A DNA stretch of 64,000 nt from Jacaranda mimosifolia (lineage: Eukaryota > Streptophyta > Magnoliopsida > Lamiales > Bignoniaceae). Under the pieces are notes generated by a model that was not told the origin of the DNA, searched no databases, and saw only the letters and a program-made list of their open reading frames with translations. The position numbers and the translations under genes are program-made. The DNA lies in contig CM032117.1 in the NCBI GenBank assembly GCA_018894105.1, positions 1,019,501 through 1,083,500 on the forward strand. Reading direction: 5' to 3'. Below, piece after piece: positions 11,223 through 20,075 of this stretch (positions are counted from its first letter, which is position 1; every line of letters starts with the position of its first letter).

Positions 11223-12134
11223 AATTCATTCTTCATTTCAACAAACAAAATGTAGATTATCGGTTGGAAATAGATAATTATGTATAGAAATGAAATGACA
11301 TTGTATTTTTCTTCTCTATTTATATCACTATTATTTGTATTTATTATAAGAGAAAGCCTGCACTAGAATCGGAATGCATAAACAGCCCAATAAGAAAAAG
11401 TGCACACCATGTGTTGATCATAATGGGCTCTTAAAAGGGTCAGCTAGGGCACATTTTGAAGTGACATTTTAGAATTTTTGGGTGGTCGTATTGTTGTCCT
11501 AATGAGCCAAGACATTTTTTTATTTTACCAACACCCGCATCTTTAATAAAGATTCGTTGGAATTTGAACCTTAATTCACATATATATAAATATAAAGGTG
11601 CTGCTGAATCAATATACAAAAGTAAAATTACTTAAAACATACAACTTTCAATGTAAGTTTCGAGAAAAAAGTTATTATTGGATACAAGCATTCAATTGTG
11701 GATTTATAAAATTTTCATCTTTAAATTTATAAATTTAAACTATTTATCCATTTAAAAACATAATATTTTTCTAGGCGTCTTAACAATTAACAATCTAACG
11801 TGGAATGGTTCTACTCGATTAATAACCAACAATAATAATTAATAATTTATTGGTTATTAATTGATGCATTTGGTCAATATACTAAAAAAGGAAAAAGAAA
11901 TTTCATCTTTAATAGATAGTATTTTGCTAGTGGACATCCATCTTATTTCTTTATGAACATCAGGATGTAATTTGTGGAGGGATAATAAAATGGCCTAATA
12001 CCTGCTATTTAGGCTTAAATTTTTACCCCATTTTTCCAACTACTCAGTTGCACCTGATCCATCTTTGCCTCCAAGATTCTGTAACCAGTCCTCATTCTCC
12101 AGGTGATAGACCTGCTTATGCAAAACCAACAAGA
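11223..12134. other. Intergenic part of duplication unit 2
   Basis: Counterpart of 3718-4031 plus 6345-7417, without the two transposons. It includes relic sequence downstream of RLP2 (see the next entry). No independent gene. Confidence 0.6.
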
Positions 12135-12153
12135 TCAATCTATTAACATGCTT
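12085..12153 (-). pseudogene. Out-of-frame relic of the RLP2 cytoplasmic tail
   Basis: Reading from 12153 gives KHVNRLILLVLHK ... HLENEDW, clearly the counterpart of the RLP1 tail, but in a different frame from the RLP2 open frame, which stops at 12135. The RLP1 stop codon TGA is TTA here, so the relic frame runs on. This is what remains after the 85-bp deletion. Confidence 0.8.
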
Positions 12154-15100
12154 ACATAGAACCCTTTGTCCGTAATTTTCTGCTCTTCTTCTGATGTTGG
12201 CTGTGGAAATGTTGCCCCTCCAACATGATCACTGCAAGTCTTGTTTAAAGGAAAGCCGCAGAGCCCCTCATTTCCTATGAATGAACTCGCTGGAAATGTC
12301 TGCATTTGGCTGCCTTGTGGAATCCTTCCAACCAGTTGATTATATGACAAATTCAAGAATGAAAGGAATGTAAGACTTGCAAGCTGTCTAGGGATTTCGC
12401 CGCCCAGGTGGTTAAATGAGAGGTCTAATGATTCAAGTTTCTGCAGATTTCCTATGGATAAAGGGATGTGACCAGAGAGAGAATTGTGTGAGAAATTGAG
12501 GACATAAAGGGATTTCAGTTCTCCAATAGTTTGAGGTATTGCCCCTTCAAAGTAGTTGTCTGATAAGTCAATTGAGGTAAAGATGCTGAGGATTTTATCC
12601 AGCTGAAGTTCCTGTCCCCTCATGGTAACTGTAACCGAGTCCTGATAGTAAATTTTGTTTTCTGCTAATGAGAAATGCAAGTGATCAAGCTGAGCCTGTG
12701 TTTCATCTTCATCAACAGTCAATGCATTCAGGCTTCGGAAAAAATTTGAAGGCAAAACACCGTTAAGGTCGTTTGAAGCAATGTTGATGATGTGAAGATT
12801 GGGCCAGGTGTTTCTGTCTTGAAGGCAGGTAAGATTTCCACGAAACTTATTGAAACTTATGACAAGAACTCGCAGACTCGACAAGTCCTTGAACCAGCAG
12901 GGGAAAGAGTCATTTAAGTTATTGTTGCCAAGGTTTAGGACCTCTGTCGCTGTGCATCTTGCCAAAGATTTGGGAACTTTTCCTGGTAAAAAGTTCCAGC
13001 TGAGGTCCAGAGTCTCCAAACCACAGCCAACTGGAAAGGTATCAGGTATATCACCGCTGAGATTATTTCTTCTTAAATTCAAAACCCGAAGAGTTTTTTC
13101 TAACAAACAGGAGGGTATTCTGCCGTGGAGTTTATTGTCTGATAAGTCCAGTACCTGAAGGCTGCTGGCGTTGCAGAATGAAGGGGGGATCGTCCCAATG
13201 ATTTTATTACTTGCTATAGAGAAGAAACGGGCACGTGGTAGAAACTCACCAATGTTGACCGGGAGAGAAGAGGAGAAATCATTGCTTGAGAAGTCTACAA
13301 AGACAGCTGTGCGTGGTGGAAGTGGGATTTGCCCACCAACCATGTTGGAATGGAGATCAACATAATCTAAGCCGCGTAGATCATAAGGTTCTTGTAGACG
13401 AGTGAAATGATTGTGAGAAAGATTCAAGAAACGGAGAAATCCTTTGCCACCTTTCCATATCCAATTAGGAATTTCACCTTCTAATTGATTATCTGAAAGA
13501 TCTAACATCATAAGAGATGATTGATTCTGCAAAGGGGGAAGTTTCTGCAGCTTGCAAGATGCCAACATTAAGGTTTCCAACCGGGGAAACAATGAAGAAG
13601 TGGGTACCTTTTCGTTTACATTTACAGACAGATCGTTGTCTGAAAGATGAAGACTCACAAGATTTGATAGCTTGTGAAAATCAGTTAGATCCACAGAGCC
13701 ATTGAAATTGTTTGAAGAGAGTGTGAGACTCGAAATATTTTCAAGTTCAAAGAAAAACCGAGGGATGGGGCCTTCTAAGTTGTTGACGCTCAACTCAAGG
13801 ACTTCTACTGGCGAAGAAGAACCATTTGTAGAGTCTCTAATTGAACCAGAAAAACTATTGTTGGAAAGAGTTAAGACTTTAAGTGATGGCAAAAGAAACA
13901 GAGAAGCTGGAATTTCCCCTCCTAGTGAATTCTCACTCAAGTCAAGAAAATCCAGATTTTCAAGGCCTTCCCAAAGGAAGTCTGGAATTTGGCCTGTTAA
14001 ACGATTCGCATGAAGGTTTATGATAGTAAGCTTCTTCAAAAAAGCAAATGATGGAACTGAACCAACAAACTGATTTATAGAGAGGTCCAAATAGACAAGC
14101 TGAGTAAGGTTTTTGATTGAACTTGGAATCGGCCCAGAGAAACTGCAAGCTCTGAGATCAAGACTTGACAGCATTCTGAGATTGCCAATAGACTCTGAAA
14201 CATTTCCTGAAATTTTTGTATAACTAAGCCACAGATTCTGAAGAGATCCACTGGAAGGAAATTCAGGCAAAGAGCCCTCAAGATCCCTATTATTACTCAA
14301 GTCAATTGTCTCTAGACTTTTTACTTGGAATAGCTTTTCAGGAGCCACGGTCAAGTCAGAGGAGCTTATGGTTAAAACCTGCAGATCGGGGAAATCTGCA
14401 AAGAAATCAGGCAGGGGAGAAGAGAAAGGGTTGCCGTCAAGATGGATAATGGAGAGGGATTTAAGTTTTGCCAAAGAAGGATCAAAAGGGCCTGTGAGAT
14501 AAGCATTAGATAAGCTCAAAACTCTTAAATCCGGTAAAGAAGAGGATATAGCTTTGCACCAATCATACCCTTTTGCAGAAATATTCACCCCGTCAAGATA
14601 AAGTTCTCTTAGTTTTGAGAATTTATGAATCAATCTTCCCAGATCCGGGTTCTCGAGCATAAGTGATGAGGAAAATGTAGAAGAAAGATCAAGGACAACT
14701 AACCTCGCTAAGTTTGAGACATCCGAAGGAATCTGACCAGAAAAATCCGAATTACTCAGATTCAGATAACTCAACTCCGTCAGCCTTCCGAACCCGGATG
14801 GAAACTCAATAGAATCGAAGCTGTTTTGAGCTAAATTTATGCTCTGGAGAGACACAAGCCTGAAGAGACTGCTGGAAGCATCAGTAATTCCACCGGAGAT
14901 TGATTCGCTGCTGAGATCAAGACTGGAAACACGACCCTTAGTGTCGCATTTCACCCCACCCCATTTGCAGCAGTCAATGGATTCATTCCACTGCACCAGC
15001 TTAGTTGAAAATGAAGAATCATATGTGAGGTTGTCTTTTAACTCAAGCAGCAATTCTTTCTGATCTTGAAGGCACTGGCCCGAGACATACTTGAAATTAA

Positions 15101-15170
15101 TGCCAAGATATGAGCTTGAGAACAACAGCAGAATAATCAAGAATGTGCTTGAAAACACTTGAAATCTCAT
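12135..15170 (-). CDS. LRR receptor-like protein RLP2, membrane anchor lost
   Basis: Intronless, 1011 aa from the ATG at 15170; the upstream in-frame extension to 15200 starts with TTG. Signal peptide, cysteine cap (DCCKWGGVKCD), LRRs, island (YYQDSVTVTMRG), last LRRs and GNEGLCGFPL are all intact and very close to RLP1. After SEEEQKITDKGFYV the frame ends in SMLID and stop. Comparison with RLP1 shows 85 bp missing at the CTT at 12151-12153, removing the transmembrane helix and shifting the frame. Expected product: a secreted ectodomain without membrane helix or tail. It could be a functional soluble decoy or an early pseudogene. The long intact ectodomain frame suggests the loss is recent or that the ectodomain is still under selection. 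Confidence 0.85.
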   Translation of the reverse strand: MRFQVFSSTFLIILLLFSSSYLGINFKYVSGQCLQDQKELLLELKDNLTYDSSFSTKLVQWNESIDCCKWGGVKCDTKGRVSSLDLSSESISGGITDASSSLFRLVSLQSINLAQNSFDSIEFPSGFGRLTELSYLNLSNSDFSGQIPSDVSNLARLVVLDLSSTFSSSLMLENPDLGRLIHKFSKLRELYLDGVNISAKGYDWCKAISSSLPDLRVLSLSNAYLTGPFDPSLAKLKSLSIIHLDGNPFSSPLPDFFADFPDLQVLTISSSDLTVAPEKLFQVKSLETIDLSNNRDLEGSLPEFPSSGSLQNLWLSYTKISGNVSESIGNLRMLSSLDLRACSFSGPIPSSIKNLTQLVYLDLSINQFVGSVPSFAFLKKLTIINLHANRLTGQIPDFLWEGLENLDFLDLSENSLGGEIPASLFLLPSLKVLTLSNNSFSGSIRDSTNGSSSPVEVLELSVNNLEGPIPRFFFELENISSLTLSSNNFNGSVDLTDFHKLSNLVSLHLSDNDLSVNVNEKVPTSSLFPRLETLMLASCKLQKLPPLQNQSSLMMLDLSDNQLEGEIPNWIWKGGKGFLRFLNLSHNHFTRLQEPYDLRGLDYVDLHSNMVGGQIPLPPRTAVFVDFSSNDFSSSLPVNIGEFLPRARFFSIASNKIIGTIPPSFCNASSLQVLDLSDNKLHGRIPSCLLEKTLRVLNLRRNNLSGDIPDTFPVGCGLETLDLSWNFLPGKVPKSLARCTATEVLNLGNNNLNDSFPCWFKDLSSLRVLVISFNKFRGNLTCLQDRNTWPNLHIINIASNDLNGVLPSNFFRSLNALTVDEDETQAQLDHLHFSLAENKIYYQDSVTVTMRGQELQLDKILSIFTSIDLSDNYFEGAIPQTIGELKSLYVLNFSHNSLSGHIPLSIGNLQKLESLDLSFNHLGGEIPRQLASLTFLSFLNLSYNQLVGRIPQGSQMQTFPASSFIGNEGLCGFPLNKTCSDHVGGATFPQPTSEEEQKITDKGFYVSMLID

Positions 15171-15692
15171 TTCTGGCAAATTAGTAAATGAGGAAAACAA
15201 ATCTTATCTAGTTCAGAGAGTCATCAAAAGTCACTGAACTTTGTCCGCGGAGCAGCCGCTTATAAGTGTTGCCATGAATTATAAAAGTATGGCCCAGATT
15301 AAGGTTTGTATTTTAATTTACAGTGGTCGAAAACGTGGATATAAGAAAAATCCAAGATAATATAAAAAAAACCCAAGATAATATAAATAAAAGACTATAT
15401 CATTACAACAGATGAAATCGAGTCAGAAAGAGATTCATTAATTAAAAGACTTTTGTCTCACTCTTTCACACTTGTGCGTAAGAAAACTTGCAAGCAACTT
15501 CTGTTTTTCTCCTTTTAAGGTTTGTGTGGGAGATGTAATTATCTTGGGTGGGGTTGCAACCGCGGTGGTGCTGGTGGTTGGAGAGCAAGAATAGGAAACC
15601 TGAAAGGGTTTCTGGAAACCGATTCGTAGATTGTAAGAAATATTCAATGATCCCATTACCCCAAATCCTACAAACCAAAAGTATCATCAGCA
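15171..15692. other. RLP2 promoter and RLP3 3' flank
   Basis: Contains TATAAG-like sequence (minus, near 15258-15265) upstream of RLP2, then the 3' flank of RLP3. Matches 10598-11156 in unit 1. Confidence 0.5.
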
Positions 15693-18600
15693 CTAGGATC
15701 TCCTGACTTGATTTCTTATTACTCTTCCTCCATGACTTTTTCTTCCAACTTTCTGTGGAAAAACTTTTACAAAAATTTGGTCTACATGCTCGAAATATAT
15801 TTCTCTCCATCTTTTGCAATGCAAAAGTAGCCAAACAGTGCTTGCCAGTCCCACGGCGAATCCCAGTGCAGGAGATACATAGTTCCAATTGATCTCTTTC
15901 TTGGAATACAATTGCCCATCTGGAAATTTTGGGGGTGAAACACCACTCACTTCGTTATTGCAACTTATGTTAACTGGAAATCCACACAGCCCAGCATTTC
16001 CTACATAGGAATCTGCCGAAAATGTCTGAAACTGAGGGCCTTTAGGGATCATGCCAACTAGTTTATTATAAGACAGGTTTAAGAAAGAAATGAAAGTGAG
16101 ACTGGCAAGCTCCACCGGGATCTTCCCAGTTAGCTGGTTCACTGACAGGTCTAAAGAACCAAGTTGTTTCAAGTTCCCAATTGATGCAGGGATAGCACCT
16201 GTGATGGCATTATGAGATAAGTTGAGAAGATAGAGAGATTTGAGATCTCCTATAGCATGTGGTATGTTTCCATGGAACTTATTCTGTGAGAAATCTATGG
16301 ATGTGAAGACAACTAAAATTTTCGTCAGTTCCATCTCCAGGCCTTTCATGGTTACTGTCACTGCATCTTGATAGTAATAGCCACTGAGTTTCAAGAAATC
16401 AAAGCGAAGATGGTTGTACTGTGATTGCTCATTATCATCGGCATTTATCATTCCCCTCCAATTAGAGAAAGACAAAAGTGTGATATCACCACTGAAGTTG
16501 TTCATAGATATGTCGATGATTTGAAGATTTGACCACCCTTGAATGGCTTCAGAACATTGGAGGTCTCCATAGAACTTGTTGGATCGTAAAATCAGGACAT
16601 GCAGACTCGTATTCATCAACATGCAAGGGAATGTGTCTTCAATCCTGTTGTTTCCAATGTTCAAAACTTCTAGAGACGGGCAATTGAGTAGAGATCCAGG
16701 GATCTTCCCTTCTAAAACATTCTTGTTGAGGTCTAAGGTTTTCAGACTGCAGTTGACTGAAAATGTGTCTGGAATGCTGCCACTCAGGTTGTTCCTACCT
16801 AGACTAAGAACTCCCAGGTCCAAATTCTTGTTTGGTAAGCAGGGCGGGATACTACCAGTTAATCCATTACCAGACAAATCAAGAACTTGAAGGTAAGTAG
16901 CATTGCAGATGGATAAAGGGATTCTTCCAGTGAGGTTATTATTTGAAACAGAGCAGAAGGAAGCATTGGAAATGAAATTGCCAATATCGTTTGGAATGAG
17001 GTTGCTGAAATAGTTGAAAGAATAGTCCACATAGACAGAGAACAATGGTGGGATTGGTAACTCGCCCTGGAACTGGTTGGAATGCAAATCTAGCAGAGCA
17101 AGACTAGGAAATTTATAAGGCTTCTGGAAACCATGAAGTAGATTGAAAGAAAGATTCAAGTGTGCGAGTGAACCATTACCAATTTTCCAAATCCAATTTG
17201 GTATTTCCCCCTTGAGTTGATTGGATGAAAGGTCTAAGTGGGCTAATCTTGATTCCCTGGACAACTTTGGAAACTCTTGCAACTTGCAAGATGCTAATTT
17301 CAACACATTGATCCGGGGAAACAGAGGCAAGCTGGAACCACTCTTGGTTGAATGGACAAACAAATCATTGTAGGAAAAGTCCAGTCTTGATAAATTGGGA
17401 TTCCTAAACATTTCCAGCTGCACGGTGCCATTGAAAAAGTTTGAAGAAAGTGAGAGTACTTTCAACCGCTCGAGTTCAGAGAAGAACTTGGGAAAAGGTC
17501 CTTCTAGATTATTATAACTTAAATCTAGTGTTTCCAATAAAGAGGATGACGGGTTAGAAAAGTCCTCAACTTGACCATCAAACTCATTGTTAGAAAGCTG
17601 AAGCATTTGCAAGGATGGGAGAGCAAACAAAAAGGACGGAATCTTGCCACTGAGTAAATTGTGGTCTAAATTAATATACACAAGATTTGAAAGACCTTCA
17701 AAATGCATGGAGGAAAGTGAGCCCGTTAGAGAATTATGAGCGGCATCTATATAGGTGAGTTTCTTGGCCCTATGAAACCGAGGGATTGAACCAGTGAAGT
17801 TGTTATATGAGATGTCCAAATAAGCCAGTTCAGTAAGATTTGCTACTGTTGGTGGAATTGGTCCTTTGAAACTGCAATTAGACAGCTCCAACCTGGACAG
17901 CATGGCCAGATTGCCAATGGAATCTGGTAACGAACCTGAAAAGTTGGTGTAGCTAAGTGCTACACTCCTTAAAGACCCATCCCGAGGAAACTGGGGAAGA
18001 AAGCCACTAAGCAGCAAATTATTCGAAAAATCAAGATTTTGCAAAGTGGGTACCTGAAAGATCTTCTCTGGGAATGATCCCATCAAAGAGCAAGAAGCTA
18101 GACTTAGGGTTCTCAATTTGGGGAAATTTGCAAAGAACTTGGGAACTGAGGAAGCCAAATTGTTGCCGTCAAGGCGAAGAACTGAAAGAGATCGAAGCTT
18201 GGCAAGGGAAGAATCTACAGGCCCAGATAGATAGCAATTGCGCAAGCTCAAAATTCGTAAATCAGGTAAAGAAGAAGACAGAACCTGGCACCAGTCACTT
18301 CCCTGAGCTGAAATATCAACTGAATCAAGATAAAGTTCTCTTAGCCCTGTAAGATTCTCAACAAGCATCTTCAAACTTGGATTCTCAAGTTTAAGAGGTG
18401 GGATTCCTGGAAAAATGGTAGAAAGATCAAGACTGATTAGCCTCTTCATCCTCAAAATTTCACTGGGAACCTGTCCTCCAAAACCAGCATTTGACAAATT
18501 CAGGTGTGTCAAATTTGCAAGATTGGAAAGCCCTTTAGGAATCTGAATGCCAATGAAGCTGTTGTATGCCAAATTAAGCTTCTCAAGGTAACTAAGGCTG

Positions 18601-18896
18601 AAAAGATTCTCTGAATTTTCAATCCCGCCGGAAATCATCTCTCCATCGAGCTGCAAACCGATTACACGACCTGAAGCATCACATTCCACCCCATTCCAAC
18701 TGCAGCAATCCGTAGTCAGATTCCAATGGAACAATTTCTCTGAAGCGGAAAAGTCAAATACTAAGCTGTTCTTCAGTCCTAGTAACAAAGACTTCTGATC
18801 CCCCAGGCATTGGCTGAATACTGGAGCAATATTTGTTGTGCAACATATTGAGAGTAAATAGAGACAGAAAAAATGTGGAAAGAGTAATGTTTTCAT
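15693..18896 (-). CDS. LRR receptor-like protein RLP3 (complete)
   Basis: Intronless, 1067 aa from the ATG at 18896; the longer open frame to 18926 begins with TTG. Order: signal peptide (about 1-28), N-terminal cap DCCSWNGVECD, a long LRR array, island with YYQDAVTVTMKG, final LRRs, cap GNAGLCGFPV, a juxtamembrane stretch, a transmembrane helix (about 1006-1027) with the GFAVG motif, and a basic 40-residue tail ending NQVRRS. It is clearly diverged from RLP1 and RLP2, so it is an older paralogue. Ve1- or RLP7-like surface immune receptor by family; the ligand is unknown. The upstream region holds several W-box cores. Its 3' end was copied during the tandem duplication. Confidence 0.93.
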   Translation of the reverse strand: MKTLLFPHFFCLYLLSICCTTNIAPVFSQCLGDQKSLLLGLKNSLVFDFSASEKLFHWNLTTDCCSWNGVECDASGRVIGLQLDGEMISGGIENSENLFSLSYLEKLNLAYNSFIGIQIPKGLSNLANLTHLNLSNAGFGGQVPSEILRMKRLISLDLSTIFPGIPPLKLENPSLKMLVENLTGLRELYLDSVDISAQGSDWCQVLSSSLPDLRILSLRNCYLSGPVDSSLAKLRSLSVLRLDGNNLASSVPKFFANFPKLRTLSLASCSLMGSFPEKIFQVPTLQNLDFSNNLLLSGFLPQFPRDGSLRSVALSYTNFSGSLPDSIGNLAMLSRLELSNCSFKGPIPPTVANLTELAYLDISYNNFTGSIPRFHRAKKLTYIDAAHNSLTGSLSSMHFEGLSNLVYINLDHNLLSGKIPSFLFALPSLQMLQLSNNEFDGQVEDFSNPSSSLLETLDLSYNNLEGPFPKFFSELERLKVLSLSSNFFNGTVQLEMFRNPNLSRLDFSYNDLFVHSTKSGSSLPLFPRINVLKLASCKLQEFPKLSRESRLAHLDLSSNQLKGEIPNWIWKIGNGSLAHLNLSFNLLHGFQKPYKFPSLALLDLHSNQFQGELPIPPLFSVYVDYSFNYFSNLIPNDIGNFISNASFCSVSNNNLTGRIPLSICNATYLQVLDLSGNGLTGSIPPCLPNKNLDLGVLSLGRNNLSGSIPDTFSVNCSLKTLDLNKNVLEGKIPGSLLNCPSLEVLNIGNNRIEDTFPCMLMNTSLHVLILRSNKFYGDLQCSEAIQGWSNLQIIDISMNNFSGDITLLSFSNWRGMINADDNEQSQYNHLRFDFLKLSGYYYQDAVTVTMKGLEMELTKILVVFTSIDFSQNKFHGNIPHAIGDLKSLYLLNLSHNAITGAIPASIGNLKQLGSLDLSVNQLTGKIPVELASLTFISFLNLSYNKLVGMIPKGPQFQTFSADSYVGNAGLCGFPVNISCNNEVSGVSPPKFPDGQLYSKKEINWNYVSPALGFAVGLASTVWLLLHCKRWREIYFEHVDQIFVKVFPQKVGRKSHGGRVIRNQVRRS

Positions 18897-18984
18897 TTTG
18901 AAAAGGATGCAAAAATGGCTGGACAAACATGAGCAATCGGAAATTCTTTTGCATATTTAAGCTGCCGTGGAAAGACTCTGGTAG

Positions 18985-19141
18985 TTGACTAGACTTGCCC
19001 ACTGAATAATCATTAATCACTAATCAGAGTTGAAAGTCAGATACAGAAAACTTCGTCAACAGTCAAACTTTGAAATATTTCAGCATCACAATTTCTCCAT
19101 TATATTGTTATCAATAATGGTTTCTAATGTCTTTATTGACT
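18985..19141. promoter_or_regulatory. W-box cluster upstream of RLP3
   Basis: Four TTGAC cores within 157 bp: TTGACT plus (18985-18990), TTGAC minus (19055-19059), TTGACT minus (19061-19066) and TTGACT plus (19136-19141). W-boxes bind WRKY factors and are common in defence promoters. They start about 90 bp upstream of the ATG. RLP1 and RLP2 lack such a cluster in their near upstream DNA. Confidence 0.4.
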
Positions 19142-19198
19142 CCGGTCTAAATTAGAGAGCTGGCAGAATTAAAAACCTGAGCAAGGAATGATGTTGGG

Positions 19199-19201
<3 letters not shown>

Positions 19202-19232
<31 letters not shown>
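19202..19232. repeat. T31 homopolymer
   Basis: Uninterrupted run of T followed by AT-rich DNA. Possibly the tail of an eroded retroposed sequence on the minus strand. Nothing recognisable is attached. Confidence 0.7.
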
Positions 19233-19236
<4 letters not shown>

Positions 19237-19371
19237 ATTTACTTGCACATGTATACACTCTTATTAATATGTTGTTTGTCAAATGGCCAAGTTAGGATAT
19301 GAATAACAAATGGCATCTCATCTTTTCTACATAATTGACTATAAGAAATAATGAGTTCACGTGTTCTCATT

Positions 19372-20067
19372 AAGGCTATCAACAGGTCGGATTTGGATCA
19401 GATCTGTTATATTCGAATTTAAATTTGATTAACAAAATTAATATTTGAATTCGACCCGAAATCTTATAGAATCTTTGTTAATCAATATCATATTCAAATT
19501 CAATGGATATCCGAAATTCGATTAAAAAATCTAATCCAATTTATTTTTTTTCTTTCTTTTTTTTCCTTTTAAATTTTATAAAAATATTGTATTTATAAAG
19601 TAAATATATGTCATATTTGAATTTTTAACAACTTTTTATTATATATTAGTTCAAAGGTTAAATATTTTAATACTAAACTCATTTTTCACATTATATTACG
19701 GTATAAATGAATTATTATATGTTATTATATTTGATGTTTTATCAATATTCATCTTATTTTTTAGGTTAAAAACTCAATATTAATAGTATAATATAGACGT
19801 TAATATAGATATTATGTCAATATAATGCATAAATTTTATTTTAAAATTTTTGTTAATATTATATATAAGAGTATTAATTTAATAAAAAATATTAAGGTTT
19901 GGATTCAGATCTTTAACTGATCAGATTGCTTAATTTCATATCCGATTCACTTATTTTGAATTTTGAATTTTGAATATTTGTAATCGAATCTGATTCATCG
20001 AATATTTTTAATAGGACGAAAATCCTAAAATTCGAATTAAATTTCGATCAATTGACACCCTTAGAAC
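19372..20067 (-). mobile_element. Non-autonomous transposon, family 2, copy 1
   Basis: Bounded by a perfect 8-bp direct repeat TTCTCATT (19364-19371 and 20068-20075). Ends are AAGGCTATCAAC and, in reverse complement, AAGGGTGTCAATTGATCG a few bases inside. Internally it matches the copy at 41098-41868 in the opposite orientation (for example CGGATATGAAATTA and GATCTGAATCC). The 8-bp duplication fits a hAT-type insertion. No transposase is encoded. Confidence 0.6.
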
Positions 20068-20075
20068 TTCTCATT

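Larger units (their letters stand above)
11226..15770. repeat. Tandem segmental duplication, unit 2
   Basis: Direct neighbour of unit 1. The left boundary lies in a short shared stretch (TTCATTTTTCATTTCA at 3718 versus TTCATTCTTCATTTCA at 11225). The right boundary is inside the third RLP gene, about 78 bp before its stop codon. Beyond it the RLP3 gene continues intact. Confidence 0.85.

Noticed and set aside
12850..14281. Open frames opposite or within RLP2
   Set aside because: Same as for RLP1; products of the repetitive LRR codon pattern.
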